64,000 bases of DNA from JACPPO01 sp965262505. GTDB lineage: Bacteria; Acidobacteriota; Vicinamibacteria; Vicinamibacterales; UBA2999. The notes beneath the pieces are model-generated. The model was not told the DNA's origin. It did no database searches and saw only the letters and a list, made by a program, of their open reading frames with translations. A program made the position numbers and the translations under genes. The stretch spans positions 3,844,001-3,908,000 of the forward strand of contig CBDHFM010000030.1 in assembly GCA_965262505.1 (NCBI GenBank), given 5' to 3'. Below, in pieces: positions 33,942-43,141 of the stretch (positions are counted from its first letter, which is position 1; each line of letters opens with the position of its first letter).

Positions 33942-35024
33942 ATGTCAATCCCGAGTGCGGCTGTTCTACCGTTGGCCACGGTCATCGTCGGCGTCGATAC
34001 CCATAAGCACGTCCACGTCGCCGTCGCGATCGATGGTGTGGGTGCCAAACTCGCGACCTGCACGGTCTCGGCGGATCGCGCCGGCTCTGCCGTGCTGGTG
34101 GACTGGGCGCGTGGGTTGGGGACCGTCGAGGCCTTTGGCATCGAGGGCACCGGCTCGTATGGCGTTGGCCTGGCGAGTTTCGTCCGCCGGCACGCCGTCC
34201 GTGTCGTCGAAGTGAGTCACTGCGACCGGCGTAAGCGGCGCAACAACGGCAAGAGTGACACGATCGACGCCGAGGCGGCCGCACGCTCCGTGCTCGCCGG
34301 TGTCTCCACCGCTGTACCGAAGTCGGCAGATGGGTCGGCGGAAATGGCACGGCAGATTAAGGTCGCCAGAGATACCGCCGTGAAGGCGAGAAGTGCAGCG
34401 ATCATCACGCTCAAGACGCTGATCGTCAACGCCCCGAGTGCCCTGCGCGAGGATCTGGACCCGCTGACCGATCGTAAACTCATTGACCGTTGTCATCGAC
34501 TAAAACCAGGCGAGGTCGTGGACACAAGAGCCTCGACCAAACACGCGCTGAGGGCGATTGCCGCGCGTTGGATCGCGCTCACCGATGAGATCGATGCACA
34601 TGACGTGGTCCTGGATGCAATCACCCTCGCCGCCGCCCCGACGCTACGGCAGGCCTTCGGGATTGGCCCAGACTCAGCCGCAGAAATGATGATCGTCGCC
34701 GGTGATAATCCCACGAGAATCCGCTCCGAAAGCGCCTTCGCGAAACTGTGCGGGGTCTGTCCGATTCCAGCGTCGAGCGGTGTGACGAATCGCCACCGTC
34801 TCTTTCGAGGAGGGCATCGTCAAGCCAATGCCGCGCTCTATCGCATCGTCATCGTCCGCATGCGCTGGCATCAACCGACCATAGACTACGTCGCCCGCAG
34901 GACGCTTCAGGGCCTTTCCAAGAAGGACATCCTCCGCTGTCTGAAGCGATTCGTGGCCCGCGAGGCTTGCAACGGCCTCATCAAAGACCATCGGTCGCGC
35001 ATCGTGGTCGAAGACGCAGCCTGA
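33942..35024 (+). CDS. IS110-family transposase (DEDD recombinase)
   Basis: 360 residues from ATG 33942, with GAGG eight bases upstream; a GTG at 33924 is an alternative. The RuvC-like N-terminal domain has VIVGVDTHKHVHVAV (Asp), FGIEGTGSYG (Glu) and GKSDTIDAEAAAR (Asp, Asp). The C-terminal Transposase_20 domain has FGIGPDSAAEMMIVAG and the catalytic-Ser region CPIPASSGVTNRHRLFRGGH. Intact, so the element may be active. Confidence 0.93.
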   Translation: MSIPSAAVLPLATVIVGVDTHKHVHVAVAIDGVGAKLATCTVSADRAGSAVLVDWARGLGTVEAFGIEGTGSYGVGLASFVRRHAVRVVEVSHCDRRKRRNNGKSDTIDAEAAARSVLAGVSTAVPKSADGSAEMARQIKVARDTAVKARSAAIITLKTLIVNAPSALREDLDPLTDRKLIDRCHRLKPGEVVDTRASTKHALRAIAARWIALTDEIDAHDVVLDAITLAAAPTLRQAFGIGPDSAAEMMIVAGDNPTRIRSESAFAKLCGVCPIPASSGVTNRHRLFRGGHRQANAALYRIVIVRMRWHQPTIDYVARRTLQGLSKKDILRCLKRFVAREACNGLIKDHRSRIVVEDAA

Positions 35025-35283
35025 TCGCCAAGTGACTTTCTTGACTTATAGGGGCGTCAACGCCGTGATGGAAAGCTTCTTCTCGACGGTCAAGAACGAG
35101 CTCGCAGACCCGTTCGTCAGTCACGGCGACGCGAAGATGGAATTGTTCGATTACATCGAAGTGTTCTATAACCAACGGCGCCGGCATTCGACGATCGGCC
35201 GCATCAGTCCGGCGGCCTTCGAACGGCGAGCACAGGTGGCTCAAGTAGCATAACTAAACCGTCCACGGGATCGGATCAAGCTC

Positions 35284-35366
35284 ACTCCTTCGGTCTGGCG
35301 ATAGCCGATGAGAAAGAGCACGACGGATACCGTGATCCCAAGCGCCCCCAGTAAGTAGTCAATCAT
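35284..35366 (-). pseudogene. N-terminal fragment of a small membrane protein, cut by IS3
   Basis: From ATG 35366 the frame reads MIDYLLGALGITVSVVLFLI and then GYRQTEGV before entering the IS3 end at 35283. This is one hydrophobic helix with a short N-terminus. Too little remains for identification. Confidence 0.4.
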
Positions 35367-35519
35367 CTTCGAGACTTCCGATCCGCGTGCGTGACATCGG
35401 CCCCGTTACGAGACAGCTTGTAACCGGAGCGACGGCGCTTCTGACGTTGGCCCCGTTTGGCGACAGGTCCTAGCTAGAGATTCGCCGCGATGACCTGCCG
35501 GCTTTCTTCGGACCAGTGA

Positions 35520-36443
35520 TTACTGGAGAACAGCGCCAGTTGAAGTTCGTCGTGCGTCTCCGTGTTCTTCCTGGTCAGCGCGAGCCGGCATTGCCGACGA
35601 GCGCCCTCCGTCATCCGAGCCAGCCCTGAGCTGCGCCTTGAACTCGGCTGGCGTCAGATAGCCAAGGCTTGAGTGCGGCCGCACCTCGTTGTAGTGCTGT
35701 CGCCACTGCTCGATCCCGACCTTCGCGTCCATGCGGTTCCGAAACCACTGGAGGCTCAGGAACTCGTCGCGGAACTTCCCGTTGAACGATTCGTCGGTGG
35801 CATTCTGCCACGGCTTCCCCGGGTCGATCAGCGCCGTGTCAATGCCCGCGTCACCGAGCCAGCGCAAGATGGCGGTGGCCACGAACTCCGGTCCGTTGTC
35901 CGACCGCAGGTGCCGCGGGGCGCCGTGCACGCTGACCAGCTGGGCGAGCACCTCGATCACGCGCCCAGAGCGGATGCCGCCGGCCACGTCAATCGCCAGA
36001 CATTCGCGGGTCCACTCGTCGACGATCGTCAGGCATTTGAGCGTCTGCCGATTCGCACAGGTGTCGAACACGAAGTCGTACGCCCACACGTGGTTCCGGG
36101 CGGTCGGCGGCAGCGGCCGGGGCCGTCCCGTGGCCACCCGGCGCCGGGGGCGCCGCCGCGGGACCTGCAACCCCGCCTGGCGCCAGAGCCGATGCGTGCG
36201 ATCGGGGCTCATCACGTGCCCCTCTCGTCTCAGGAAGATCCGGATCCGGCGATACCCATAGCGGGGATACTGGGCCGCCAAGCGGCGCATCGCGGTCAGA
36301 GCGGGGGCATCCCGCACCGCCAGCCGCGACTGATAGCCCAAGGTCGACCGCGCCACCGAGAGTACGGCGCACGCGCGGCGGTCGGACAGACCACGTGATC
36401 GGGTATACGCGACCTGCTGCCGGCGCACGCGTGCGCCTACCAT
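35520..36443 (-). CDS. IS3-family OrfB (DDE transposase)
   Basis: 307 residues. HTH_21-like start (RRACAVLSVARSTLGYQSRL), then the catalytic core with HVWAYDFVFDTC, HLRSDNGPEFVATAI and NATDESFNGKFRDEFLSLQW, giving D, D and E, and the C-terminal YNEVRPHSSLGYLTP. It overlaps orfA by 7 bp at an A7 run (36443-36449 on the minus strand), the usual slippery site for a -1 frameshift that makes the OrfAB fusion. Confidence 0.93.
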   Translation of the reverse strand: MVGARVRRQQVAYTRSRGLSDRRACAVLSVARSTLGYQSRLAVRDAPALTAMRRLAAQYPRYGYRRIRIFLRREGHVMSPDRTHRLWRQAGLQVPRRRPRRRVATGRPRPLPPTARNHVWAYDFVFDTCANRQTLKCLTIVDEWTRECLAIDVAGGIRSGRVIEVLAQLVSVHGAPRHLRSDNGPEFVATAILRWLGDAGIDTALIDPGKPWQNATDESFNGKFRDEFLSLQWFRNRMDAKVGIEQWRQHYNEVRPHSSLGYLTPAEFKAQLRAGSDDGGRSSAMPARADQEEHGDARRTSTGAVLQ

Positions 36444-36700
36444 TTTTTTCGCGTGATCTCCTTGAGGACGTCGATCTCCAGGTCCCGGTCCGCCACCATC
36501 TTCTTCAGGCGGCCGTTCTCCTGCTCGAGCTGGCGCAAGCGCTTGACGTCGGACGGTTCCAAGCTGCCAAAGTGCTTCCGCCAGCTGTAGATCGTCTGGC
36601 CGCTGACACCGTGCTTCTTCGCCACGTCCGGGACCGGTTTCGTGTCGGCCTCCCGGAGGATCGTGACCATCTGTTCTTCGGTGAATCGGGTCTTCTTCAT
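36437..36700 (-). CDS. IS3-family OrfA
   Basis: 87 residues from ATG 36700 (MKKTRFTEEQMVTILREAD). HTH: DVAKKHGVSGQTIYSWRKHF; coiled coil: VKRLRQLEQENGRLKKMVAD. It ends in KEITRKKW at the A7 slippery run shared with orfB. Confidence 0.92.
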   Translation of the reverse strand: MKKTRFTEEQMVTILREADTKPVPDVAKKHGVSGQTIYSWRKHFGSLEPSDVKRLRQLEQENGRLKKMVADRDLEIDVLKEITRKKW

Positions 36701-36769
36701 GGCTCCCTCACTTTCCGAGGGCGCCATTCTCTCAAGCGTCAGCTGGTCCGAAAAATGGCAGGCAGGTCA

Positions 36770-36975
36770 AATGGATGCACGGTTTGAGGCAATGGGAAGT
36801 CGGCCAGACAGTGATAGGGGTTTCGGATGCAGGTCTTCGCCGCCCGGAATCCGTAGGCCTTGTGAATGACCAGCTTCGCCCTGTTATTCAAGCCTTCGAC
36901 AGTACCTGTAGTCGATGAGCATGCAGCAGTAGTTGAGGATGTCCTGCTCGTGGCGGCGGAGTATCCACGCGAAAT
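36770..36975 (-). pseudogene. ISL3-family transposase relic
   Basis: The minus strand reads LRRHEQDILNYCCML, then after a frame change TVEGLNNRAKLVIHKAYGFR and NPYHCLADFPLPQT. The TxTVEGLNN..K...HKAYGF pattern is the C-terminal part of ISL3 transposases. The N-terminal part is absent and the copy is frame-broken. Confidence 0.7.
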
Positions 36976-37199
36976 CGCGCATAGGCAACAGGCGTGAGTG
37001 CGCCAAGTGTCCTTTTCGTAGGCAGAGATGAATCGCTTCAGAAGCAGTTTATGTTCGGCCAGAACCTCAGCCTTGGGGCATGGTTCAATTCGTCACGGTT
37101 GTTTCGGAACCGCCAAGTTCGCCCTCAAACGCCGATACGTAGAATCAACGAGTTACGCTGACGCCCTGCACATTGCCAGCCCGCTCTGCTCGCCAAATC

Positions 37200-37345
37200 T
37201 CTGGCCGACCGGCCTGCGGCACTCGATCCGCCCGCCGGAGCCGCTCGATAGCCGCGGCATGTTTCCGCAACTGCGGCGGGGCATAGATCATCGTCGTCTC
37301 CGGGTCTGTATGCCCACATAGATCCTGGTTGATCTCGGCCTTTCC
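37200..37345 (-). pseudogene. Tyrosine recombinase C-terminal relic
   Basis: The minus strand reads LCGHTDPETTMIYAPPQLRK and AAAIERLRRAD. The GHTDPETTMIY block holds the second conserved His and the nucleophilic Tyr of XerC/XerD-type recombinases. The rest of the gene is missing. This may be what remains of the integrase of an older element in this region. Confidence 0.6.
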
Positions 37346-37566
37346 ACCCCAGCATATCGTGGCTCCTCTAAATCGAAACCCATGATATCGTAGTAACTGA
37401 CTCGCTGAGCCGCAGCTTTTTTAACAGCCCTGAGTGCATAACTGTATCGATCCGGGACGGCCAATGGCGTTGCACATGTTGGGCACTCGCGCCGTTGCTT
37501 GAGAGTCGTTGACGTAGTAAGCTCTCCTGTGTTGGCGTAGAAGGCTTTGATCAAGGAGGGATGTTG

Positions 37567-40506
37567 ATGAGGATATCGCGTCGCATTGTCTATCTGACAC
37601 TAGTTGCAGCCGTGGGCGTGATGGTGGCGGGCGCCCCTGCCATCGCACAGCAGCGGGGCACGATCAGCGGCCAGGTGGCCGATCCGGGCGGCCTGGTGCT
37701 CCCCGGAGCCACCATCGTGATCACCGAGCAGAGCACCGGGTTCAGCCGCGAGGTCGTGAGCGCGGACAACGGCGCCTACTTGGTGTCGAACCTCGACCCG
37801 GGCGTGTATGACATCACCGTCGACATGCCGGGGTTTGCACAGCTTCAGCAGACAGGCCTCACTCTGTCGGCCGGGGCGGAGATTGGTCTCGACTTTCCGA
37901 TGCAGCTCGCGGGCTTGGCGGAGACCATCACAGTGACGGGCGAGGAGCCGCTGGTGGAGTCTACGAGCAACAGGATCGGCGGCGCGCTAACGAGCCAGGA
38001 AATCGACGATGTGCCTGCGAACTTCCGGCACATCGGGGCACTCACTCAGCTCATTCCTGGCATGACGCCAAACCCGGCGGCCTCGTCGTTCGAGGGCGGC
38101 CAGGTGACGGCGAATGGCGTGCGGGCGCAGTCGAACGTGTACCTGGTCGACGGCATGTACAACAACGACGATCGACTCGGCGGCAGCCAGGGCACGCAGG
38201 TCCGGGTGGTGCTGGACAACATCGCGGAGTACCAGGTGCTGTCCAACCAGTACAGCACCGAGTATGGCGGCGGCGCGGGGGCCATCATCAACATGGTGAC
38301 GCGGGGCGGCACGAACAATTTTTCAGGACGCGTCTACAGCTACTTCCGGGACGACCAGTTCAACGCCCGTGGCCACTTCCTGCCTGACGACGCGGTGAAG
38401 CCGGCGGAGCGGACGATGCAGGCCGGGTTCGCGCTGGGTGGACCCATCGTCAGGAACCGCGCGCACTTCTACTTCACGATCGAGAAGGACAACGAGGACA
38501 TAGCCGGGCAGAAGCTATTTCCGGCCGAGGCCGCGCCGCTGGCCGAGGACTTCGTGGGCGCCTTCGAGGTCCGGGCGATGAACTACTTCGGCCGCGGCGA
38601 CGTGCAGGTCAACGACAACAACTTCGTCAACGTCCGCTGGGTGCTCGAGACGGCCCCGACCCGGGGCGAGGGCTTCAACACCAACACGGATCTCATCGAC
38701 GCCCAGGGGTGGGAGAGCGACTGGGATCAGCTATTCAACGTCGCCTACACGTCGGTGCTGAGCGACAACGCCTCGAACGTGATTCGGGTCGGGCGCATCG
38801 GCGAGCAGCTGAATACCGGCCAGCAGACCTTCTTCGATGACAACGTCGGGTTTATTGGGCTCAACGGCCGCAATCCCTTCGAACTCGGGCAGGCAAACGA
38901 GCACCCGGGCTACAACGCCGGCAAGGGCGGTACGGGGCGGACGACTCGGATCCGCACCTACACGTTCGACAACTCGTTCAGCTACTTCGCGCCGAACCTG
39001 ATGGGGGGCGAGCACACCATCAAGGTCGGTGGCGGCTTCAGCTTCAACCAGGCGAACCCGCGGTCCGGTTACGACTCGGGGACGTACATATTCGATTCCG
39101 ATCTACCGTACGATCCCGCGAACCCGGCGACCTTCCCGTCTGAATTCGAGATTCAGGTCGGATCGAACCCGGATGCGGGTTTTCCGGGCTTCTCCAAGGA
39201 TCGCCGTCACTACTTCTTCACCGAAGATCGGTGGCGCGTCAGCGACACCCTGACGCTCAATCTGGGGGTCCGCTACGACCACCAGCTGCAGACGCCGGGG
39301 AGCAAGGACGACTTCTCGCCGCGCGCGGGCTTCGCGTGGGATCCCACTGGCACCGGGACGACGGTGGTGCGCGGCGGCGTCGGTCGCTTCTACTCGTACC
39401 TCCCGATTTCGGTGGTCCTCAACGGCGCAACCGGCGACGTTCTGACGCAGTTTCCTACGATCCAGATCACCGATCCGACCAGCCCGGTGCTGCAGCCGGA
39501 GATGATCACCGACTCGGCGGGGAACCCCGGAGTGGCGACCCTGAGCCCGGCCGGCCGGGCCGAGGTCGAGCGCCGCCGCGACCTCATCCTCGGGGGTACA
39601 GGGTTCAATCGCAACCCGCAGTTCGTCGCCCCGGATATGCAGCTGCCCTATCACTGGGCCTGGAGCGTGGGCGTGACCCAGCAGCTTCTGGACAATGCGG
39701 CCCTGACGGTTAATTACGTCGGCAACGCGTCGCGCGACCAGCTGTTGGGCCAGCACATCGCCAACACCCCGATCGACGGCGTGCGGCCAAGCGTGGATGT
39801 GTGGGATCCAGCGGGGGTGTACGTTCCGGCGGAGGCACGTGGCACGAACTTCCGCCGCGTCCGTCTCTCGGGGACGTATCCGGAGATGAACGGCATCTAC
39901 AACTCACTTCAGGTTTCGTTGGTCAAGCGGCTGGCCAACCGCGTCAGCGGCCGCATGGCGTACACGGTGCAGCGGGCGGAGGCCACGGGGCTGCGCAACC
40001 CGGATAGCCGGAGGGTGTCAATGGGCGACGACATCCGGGCCGACTACGGACGGGCCCAAGACGACCGGACCCACGTGTTCGCGTCGACCGGCACCTTCAA
40101 CGTGTGGAGGACGCTGAACATCGCGACGGTGGTCAGCGCGATCACCGGTCGGCCGGTCAATGAGGTGACCGGCTTGGACGGGAACGGCGACACCGACCGT
40201 ACCGACCGGCCGGTCCAGGGCGTAGACGACGGGGCGTTCCCGATCCGCTCCGAGCTCGACTCGCAGGGCCGGGCCGTCATCAACGGGCTCGAAGGTCCGG
40301 GCTCGTTCCTCGTCGACATGTCGGTCCGGTACGGGATCCCTCTGCAGGGCGCCCGGAGCGTCGACCTCTTCATGGACATCTTCAACCTGCTCAATCGTGA
40401 GAACCTGACGCAACCAACGGGCAACCGGCGGTCGTCGAACTTCATGATCTCGACGGCGGCACAGTTTGCTCGACAGGCGCAGTTTGGCATCCGGCTTCGA
40501 TTCTGA
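37567..40506 (+). CDS. TonB-dependent receptor with N-terminal carboxypeptidase-like domain
   Basis: 979 residues. ATG 37567 lies 7 bp after AAGGAGG; the ATG at 37561 is too close to that site. A signal peptide ending in APAIAQQ is followed by a CarboxypepD_reg-like domain (GTISGQVADPGGLVLPGATI, about residues 30-110), a plug (VDGMYNNDDRLGG, YSTEYGGGAGAIINMVTRGG) and a long beta-barrel ending in FARQAQFGIRLRF with the C-terminal Phe of outer-membrane barrels. It imports large ligands such as oligosaccharides, peptides or chelated metals with TonB energy. This Oar-like architecture is very common in Acidobacteriota. The next gene follows after 12 bp. Confidence 0.93.
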   Translation: MRISRRIVYLTLVAAVGVMVAGAPAIAQQRGTISGQVADPGGLVLPGATIVITEQSTGFSREVVSADNGAYLVSNLDPGVYDITVDMPGFAQLQQTGLTLSAGAEIGLDFPMQLAGLAETITVTGEEPLVESTSNRIGGALTSQEIDDVPANFRHIGALTQLIPGMTPNPAASSFEGGQVTANGVRAQSNVYLVDGMYNNDDRLGGSQGTQVRVVLDNIAEYQVLSNQYSTEYGGGAGAIINMVTRGGTNNFSGRVYSYFRDDQFNARGHFLPDDAVKPAERTMQAGFALGGPIVRNRAHFYFTIEKDNEDIAGQKLFPAEAAPLAEDFVGAFEVRAMNYFGRGDVQVNDNNFVNVRWVLETAPTRGEGFNTNTDLIDAQGWESDWDQLFNVAYTSVLSDNASNVIRVGRIGEQLNTGQQTFFDDNVGFIGLNGRNPFELGQANEHPGYNAGKGGTGRTTRIRTYTFDNSFSYFAPNLMGGEHTIKVGGGFSFNQANPRSGYDSGTYIFDSDLPYDPANPATFPSEFEIQVGSNPDAGFPGFSKDRRHYFFTEDRWRVSDTLTLNLGVRYDHQLQTPGSKDDFSPRAGFAWDPTGTGTTVVRGGVGRFYSYLPISVVLNGATGDVLTQFPTIQITDPTSPVLQPEMITDSAGNPGVATLSPAGRAEVERRRDLILGGTGFNRNPQFVAPDMQLPYHWAWSVGVTQQLLDNAALTVNYVGNASRDQLLGQHIANTPIDGVRPSVDVWDPAGVYVPAEARGTNFRRVRLSGTYPEMNGIYNSLQVSLVKRLANRVSGRMAYTVQRAEATGLRNPDSRRVSMGDDIRADYGRAQDDRTHVFASTGTFNVWRTLNIATVVSAITGRPVNEVTGLDGNGDTDRTDRPVQGVDDGAFPIRSELDSQGRAVINGLEGPGSFLVDMSVRYGIPLQGARSVDLFMDIFNLLNRENLTQPTGNRRSSNFMISTAAQFARQAQFGIRLRF

Positions 40507-40518
40507 GGCTTCATCGTT

Positions 40519-41457
40519 GTGAAGCATGTCCGACTAGGCGTGTTTGTGGCAACGGCGGCGTTGGTGACAGCCGCCGCCGTTGCCGTTTCAGGGCAGATCG
40601 AGCTTGCGGTCATCACGGGCACGGTAGTGGATGACGCAGGCGAATCGCTCGAGGGGGTGACCGTGCGGATCCGCGATGTCGAGCGGGGCCGTGAGATCGT
40701 CATCGTGAGCGGCGGGAATGGACGCTTCTACCGGCGCGGTCTGCGAGCGGTCGAGTACGACATTGCCGTCGAGTTAGACGGGTACCAACCCGTCTACGAC
40801 AAGGTCAGGCTCAATGCAGGCACCGACCGGCGCCTGAGCTTCACCCTGGCGAGGAGTGCGCCGGACGGTGCAGCCGAGTTTAGCCAAGGTGTCGAGGCGT
40901 TCAACCGAAACGATTACCAGGCCGCGGCCGAAGCGTTTGAGGCGAGCGTGGAGAAGGCGCCCGATCTACCCGAGGTCCGGGTGAACCTGGCGCTCGCCTA
41001 CCGGCGCCTCTCGCGGGTCGCCGACGCGGTCACGCAACTCGAGAACGCGGCCTCGCTCGCTCCAGGCCAGGCGTCAGTGCTGTTTCAGCTGGGTGGGGCC
41101 TACGTCGAGATGAACGAGCTGGACAAGGCGGCTGCCGCCCTTGAGAAGGGGCTGGCGGCGCAACCGGACCTGACCGATACCCTCGCGTACGAGGCGACCG
41201 CCACCCTCGGTGCGGTGTACTTCGCGCAGGGACGCACCGATGAGGCCATCGCCCGGTTCGAGCGCGCCCTGGCCGAGCGGCCCGAGGCCACGACTGCCAA
41301 GCTGGGTCTCGGGAAGGCGCTCTTCAGCCGGGGCGACCACGAGCGGGCGCTCGTGGTCTTCAGGGAGGTCATTACCATGGCGCCCGACACTCCCGAGGCC
41401 GCCGAGGCGGGGGCCTTCGTCGAGGAACTCGAGAAAACCACCCAGGGCGGCGCCTGA
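40519..41457 (+). CDS. Exported carboxypeptidase-like/TPR-repeat protein
   Basis: 312 residues from GTG 40519, 12 bp after the TonB receptor. A signal peptide (MKHVRLGVFVATAALVTAAA) precedes a CarboxypepD_reg-like domain (ITGTVVDDAGESLEGVTVRI, residues 33-110) and then about five TPR units (EAFNRNDYQAAAEAFEASVE, LALAYRRLSRVADAVTQLEN, LGAVYFAQGRTDEAIARFER). The pairing with a TonB receptor of the same domain family suggests a periplasmic adaptor; this is inference. Confidence 0.88.
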   Translation: MKHVRLGVFVATAALVTAAAVAVSGQIELAVITGTVVDDAGESLEGVTVRIRDVERGREIVIVSGGNGRFYRRGLRAVEYDIAVELDGYQPVYDKVRLNAGTDRRLSFTLARSAPDGAAEFSQGVEAFNRNDYQAAAEAFEASVEKAPDLPEVRVNLALAYRRLSRVADAVTQLENAASLAPGQASVLFQLGGAYVEMNELDKAAAALEKGLAAQPDLTDTLAYEATATLGAVYFAQGRTDEAIARFERALAERPEATTAKLGLGKALFSRGDHERALVVFREVITMAPDTPEAAEAGAFVEELEKTTQGGA

Positions 41458-41520
41458 CCGCCGGTCAATACTTCAGCTAGAGACTCGGCATTGGCTTCCC
41501 GTTTTCAAGATCGATCAAAC

Positions 41521-41800
41521 CCAGGCGAGCACCCCGGGACGTTCTTCACGTGACGAGCGTTGACGAGCACAACCTTCGAAGCCTCGTTGTTCGAGGATTT
41601 CGTAGAGTCGGGATCCATTACACGCCAGTGGCCTCCATCGCCACGGTGTCGATGCGGCAGGCCTCAAGCCAGTCGACCCTGCGATATAGGTCCGGCGTGA
41701 GTATCTTGAATCGGCGGACCGGTTCCGGATCTCGATCGACAGGCACGGCCACGTGGTGGTGCGGCGCCCCGCAGTCGATCCCTGCGGCATTGGGCTGCAT
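41521..41800 (-). pseudogene. IS110/IS1111-type transposase relic
   Basis: From ATG 41800 the minus strand reads MQPNAAGIDCGAPHHHVAVP and ACRIDTVAMEATGV, the first and second acidic motifs of the DEDD domain. A TAA follows at once where TAC (Tyr-Trp-Ile) is expected, then the frame changes and LYEILEQRGFE appears. It carries a nonsense change and a frameshift and lacks the rest of the gene. Confidence 0.7.
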
Positions 41801-42117
41801 CCGCTCGAGGCGGCCCCGGCTGCTTGGTCTTGGTCGTTCTGGAACGTTGGCGTCGAACGCGGTGACCTTCCATCGGCTACTCCTCCATGCTCGGGGTGTC
41901 GTGAGCAACCGGGGGCAGGGTGCGGTGGTGGACATTGCGGCAAATAAACCGGCCAGGTCGGGACGAGACTCCACCAACACGTCGGCGAGTTCCAGTCTCG
42001 GCATTTCCCCGAACAAGGTGTCCGCAAGATTCTTGACTCTGATAGATCGCAGGAAGCGGTCTTTCGCATGCGCTTCCTTGAGGTGTCTGGGAGCATTCCG
42101 CCATGGACGCCGACCTA

Positions 42118-43141
42118 AAGCGCTTTTCAAATAGGCCTTGTACTACCTGGGGCGGTCGTGGTACTTCTGCGCGCACCGATGCAGGAGGCCCGATGCGTGC
42201 CTATTCGATGGATCTGCGAGAGCGGGCGCTCCTCGACAGCGATGCCGGGATGACGGCGGCCGAGGTGGCGGCGAAGTACCGCGTGAGCGGGTCGTGGGTG
42301 CGGCTACTGAAACAGCGGCGGCGCGACACGGGCGAGGTGGCGCCTCGCGTCCAGCGACATGGACGGCGCGGCATGCTTGAGCCGCACCTACACACCTTGG
42401 CCGCGCTGATTGCGGCGCACCCGGATCGCACGCTGGCTGAGCTGAAGGACGCCCTCGCCACGCCCGCGAGTGTGCCGACGGTCTGGCGCGCCGTGCGGGC
42501 CCTCGGCCTGACCGTTAAAAAACACGGTCCGCCCGTCCGAACACGATCGGCCTGACGTCGCGGCCGCGCGGGTCGCGTGGCACGCGGCGGCGCCGACCTG
42601 GGATGTCGCCCACCTCGTGTTTCTGGACGAAACCGGCATCACCACCAATCTGCTTCGGCGGTACGGCCGGGCACCGCGCGGCGCGCGCGTTCACGACCAC
42701 GCCCCCTGCGGGCGCTGGCAGACCAGCACGTTTCTCGCCGCGTTGCGGGTCACGGGGCTGACCGCACCGGGGGTCTTCGACGGCGCGATCGATGGCGAGA
42801 GCTTCCGCGCCTACATCGAACAGATCCTGGTGCCGACCCTGCAGCCCGGCGACATCGTCATTGCCGACAATCTCGGGGCCCACAAGGTCGCCGGCATCCA
42901 ACGCGCCATCCAGGCCGCCGGGGCCACCCTCTGGTACTTGCCACCCTACAGCCCGGACCTCAATCCCATCGAGCTCTGCTTCGCGAAGCTCAAGGCCCTC
43001 GTTCGCACCGCTCGCTGTCGCAGCACCGAGACGCTCTGGCCGTTCCTCGGCGAGTGCTTGGCGCACTTCAGCCCTGACGAATGCCGCAACTATGTTCGGC
43101 ACTGCGGGTACGCGGCCGCCACACGGTCATGAAAAGCGCTT
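42118..43141 (+). mobile_element. IS630-family element (1024 bp)
   Basis: Inverted repeats AAGCGCTTTTCA at 42118-42129 and TGAAAAGCGCTT at 43130-43141, flanked by the TA duplication (42116-42117 and 43142-43143) typical of IS630/mariner. It inserted at the TA of the TAG stop of a minus-strand coding remnant. Confidence 0.92.
42193..43132 (+). CDS. IS630-family transposase in two overlapping frames
   Basis: The first frame (42193-42555) reads MRAYSMDLRERALLDSDAG with an HTH (EVAAKYRVSGSWVRLLKQRR). After TVKK at an A6 run (about 42519) the conserved sequence continues in the +1 frame as TVRPSEHDRPDVAAARVAW and then VFLDETGITTNLLRRYGRAP, IVIADNLGAHKV and YLPPYSPDLNPIELCFAKLK, giving D, D and E. 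Either a programmed +1 frameshift at the A-run or a single-base change separates the two. The remainder is full length, ending at 43132. Confidence 0.85.

Larger units (their letters stand above)
33721..35058 (+). mobile_element. IS110-family element (1338 bp) inside IS3 orfB
   Basis: Bounded exactly by the OrfB join, with no inverted repeats and no target duplication, as expected of IS110. A 221-bp non-coding left end precedes the transposase; the right non-coding end is short (34 bp). The insertion point in the host is between GCTACGAC and AACGCCGTG. Confidence 0.9.
33046..35253 (+). pseudogene. IS3-family OrfB (DDE transposase) split by IS110
   Basis: Segments 33046-33720 and 35059-35253 join directly, with no lost or duplicated base, through GNCYD-NAVMESFF. 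The rebuilt protein has 259 residues with the rve core: RWVGDTPEFVIATS, LLQHSDQGCTYASGDY and NAVMESFFSTVKNEL, giving D, D and E, then the usual YNQRRRHSTIGRISP end. Without the insertion it would be an ordinary intact OrfB. In the present sequence the first half ends in CEHDGVAA, which is IS110 DNA. Confidence 0.92.
32688..35283 (+). mobile_element. IS3-family element, copy 1, interrupted by IS110
   Basis: Terminal inverted repeats GAGCTTGATCCGG at 32688-32700 and inverted at 35271-35283. A 3-bp duplication ACT flanks it (32685-32687 and 35284-35286). It contains orfA, an interrupted orfB, and the whole IS110 element at 33721-35058. Without IS110 it is about 1.26 kb. Confidence 0.85.
35491..36769 (-). 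mobile_element. IS3-family element, copy 2 (IS407-like, 1279 bp)
   Basis: Terminal inverted repeats TGACCTGCC and TTCGGACCAG blocks at 35491-35516 match the inverse at 36743-36769 (TGACCTGCCTGCCATTTTTC read on the minus strand). It contains overlapping orfA and orfB. Flanking bases (GCGA and AATG) give no duplication. The right end abuts an ISL3 relic. Confidence 0.85.
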
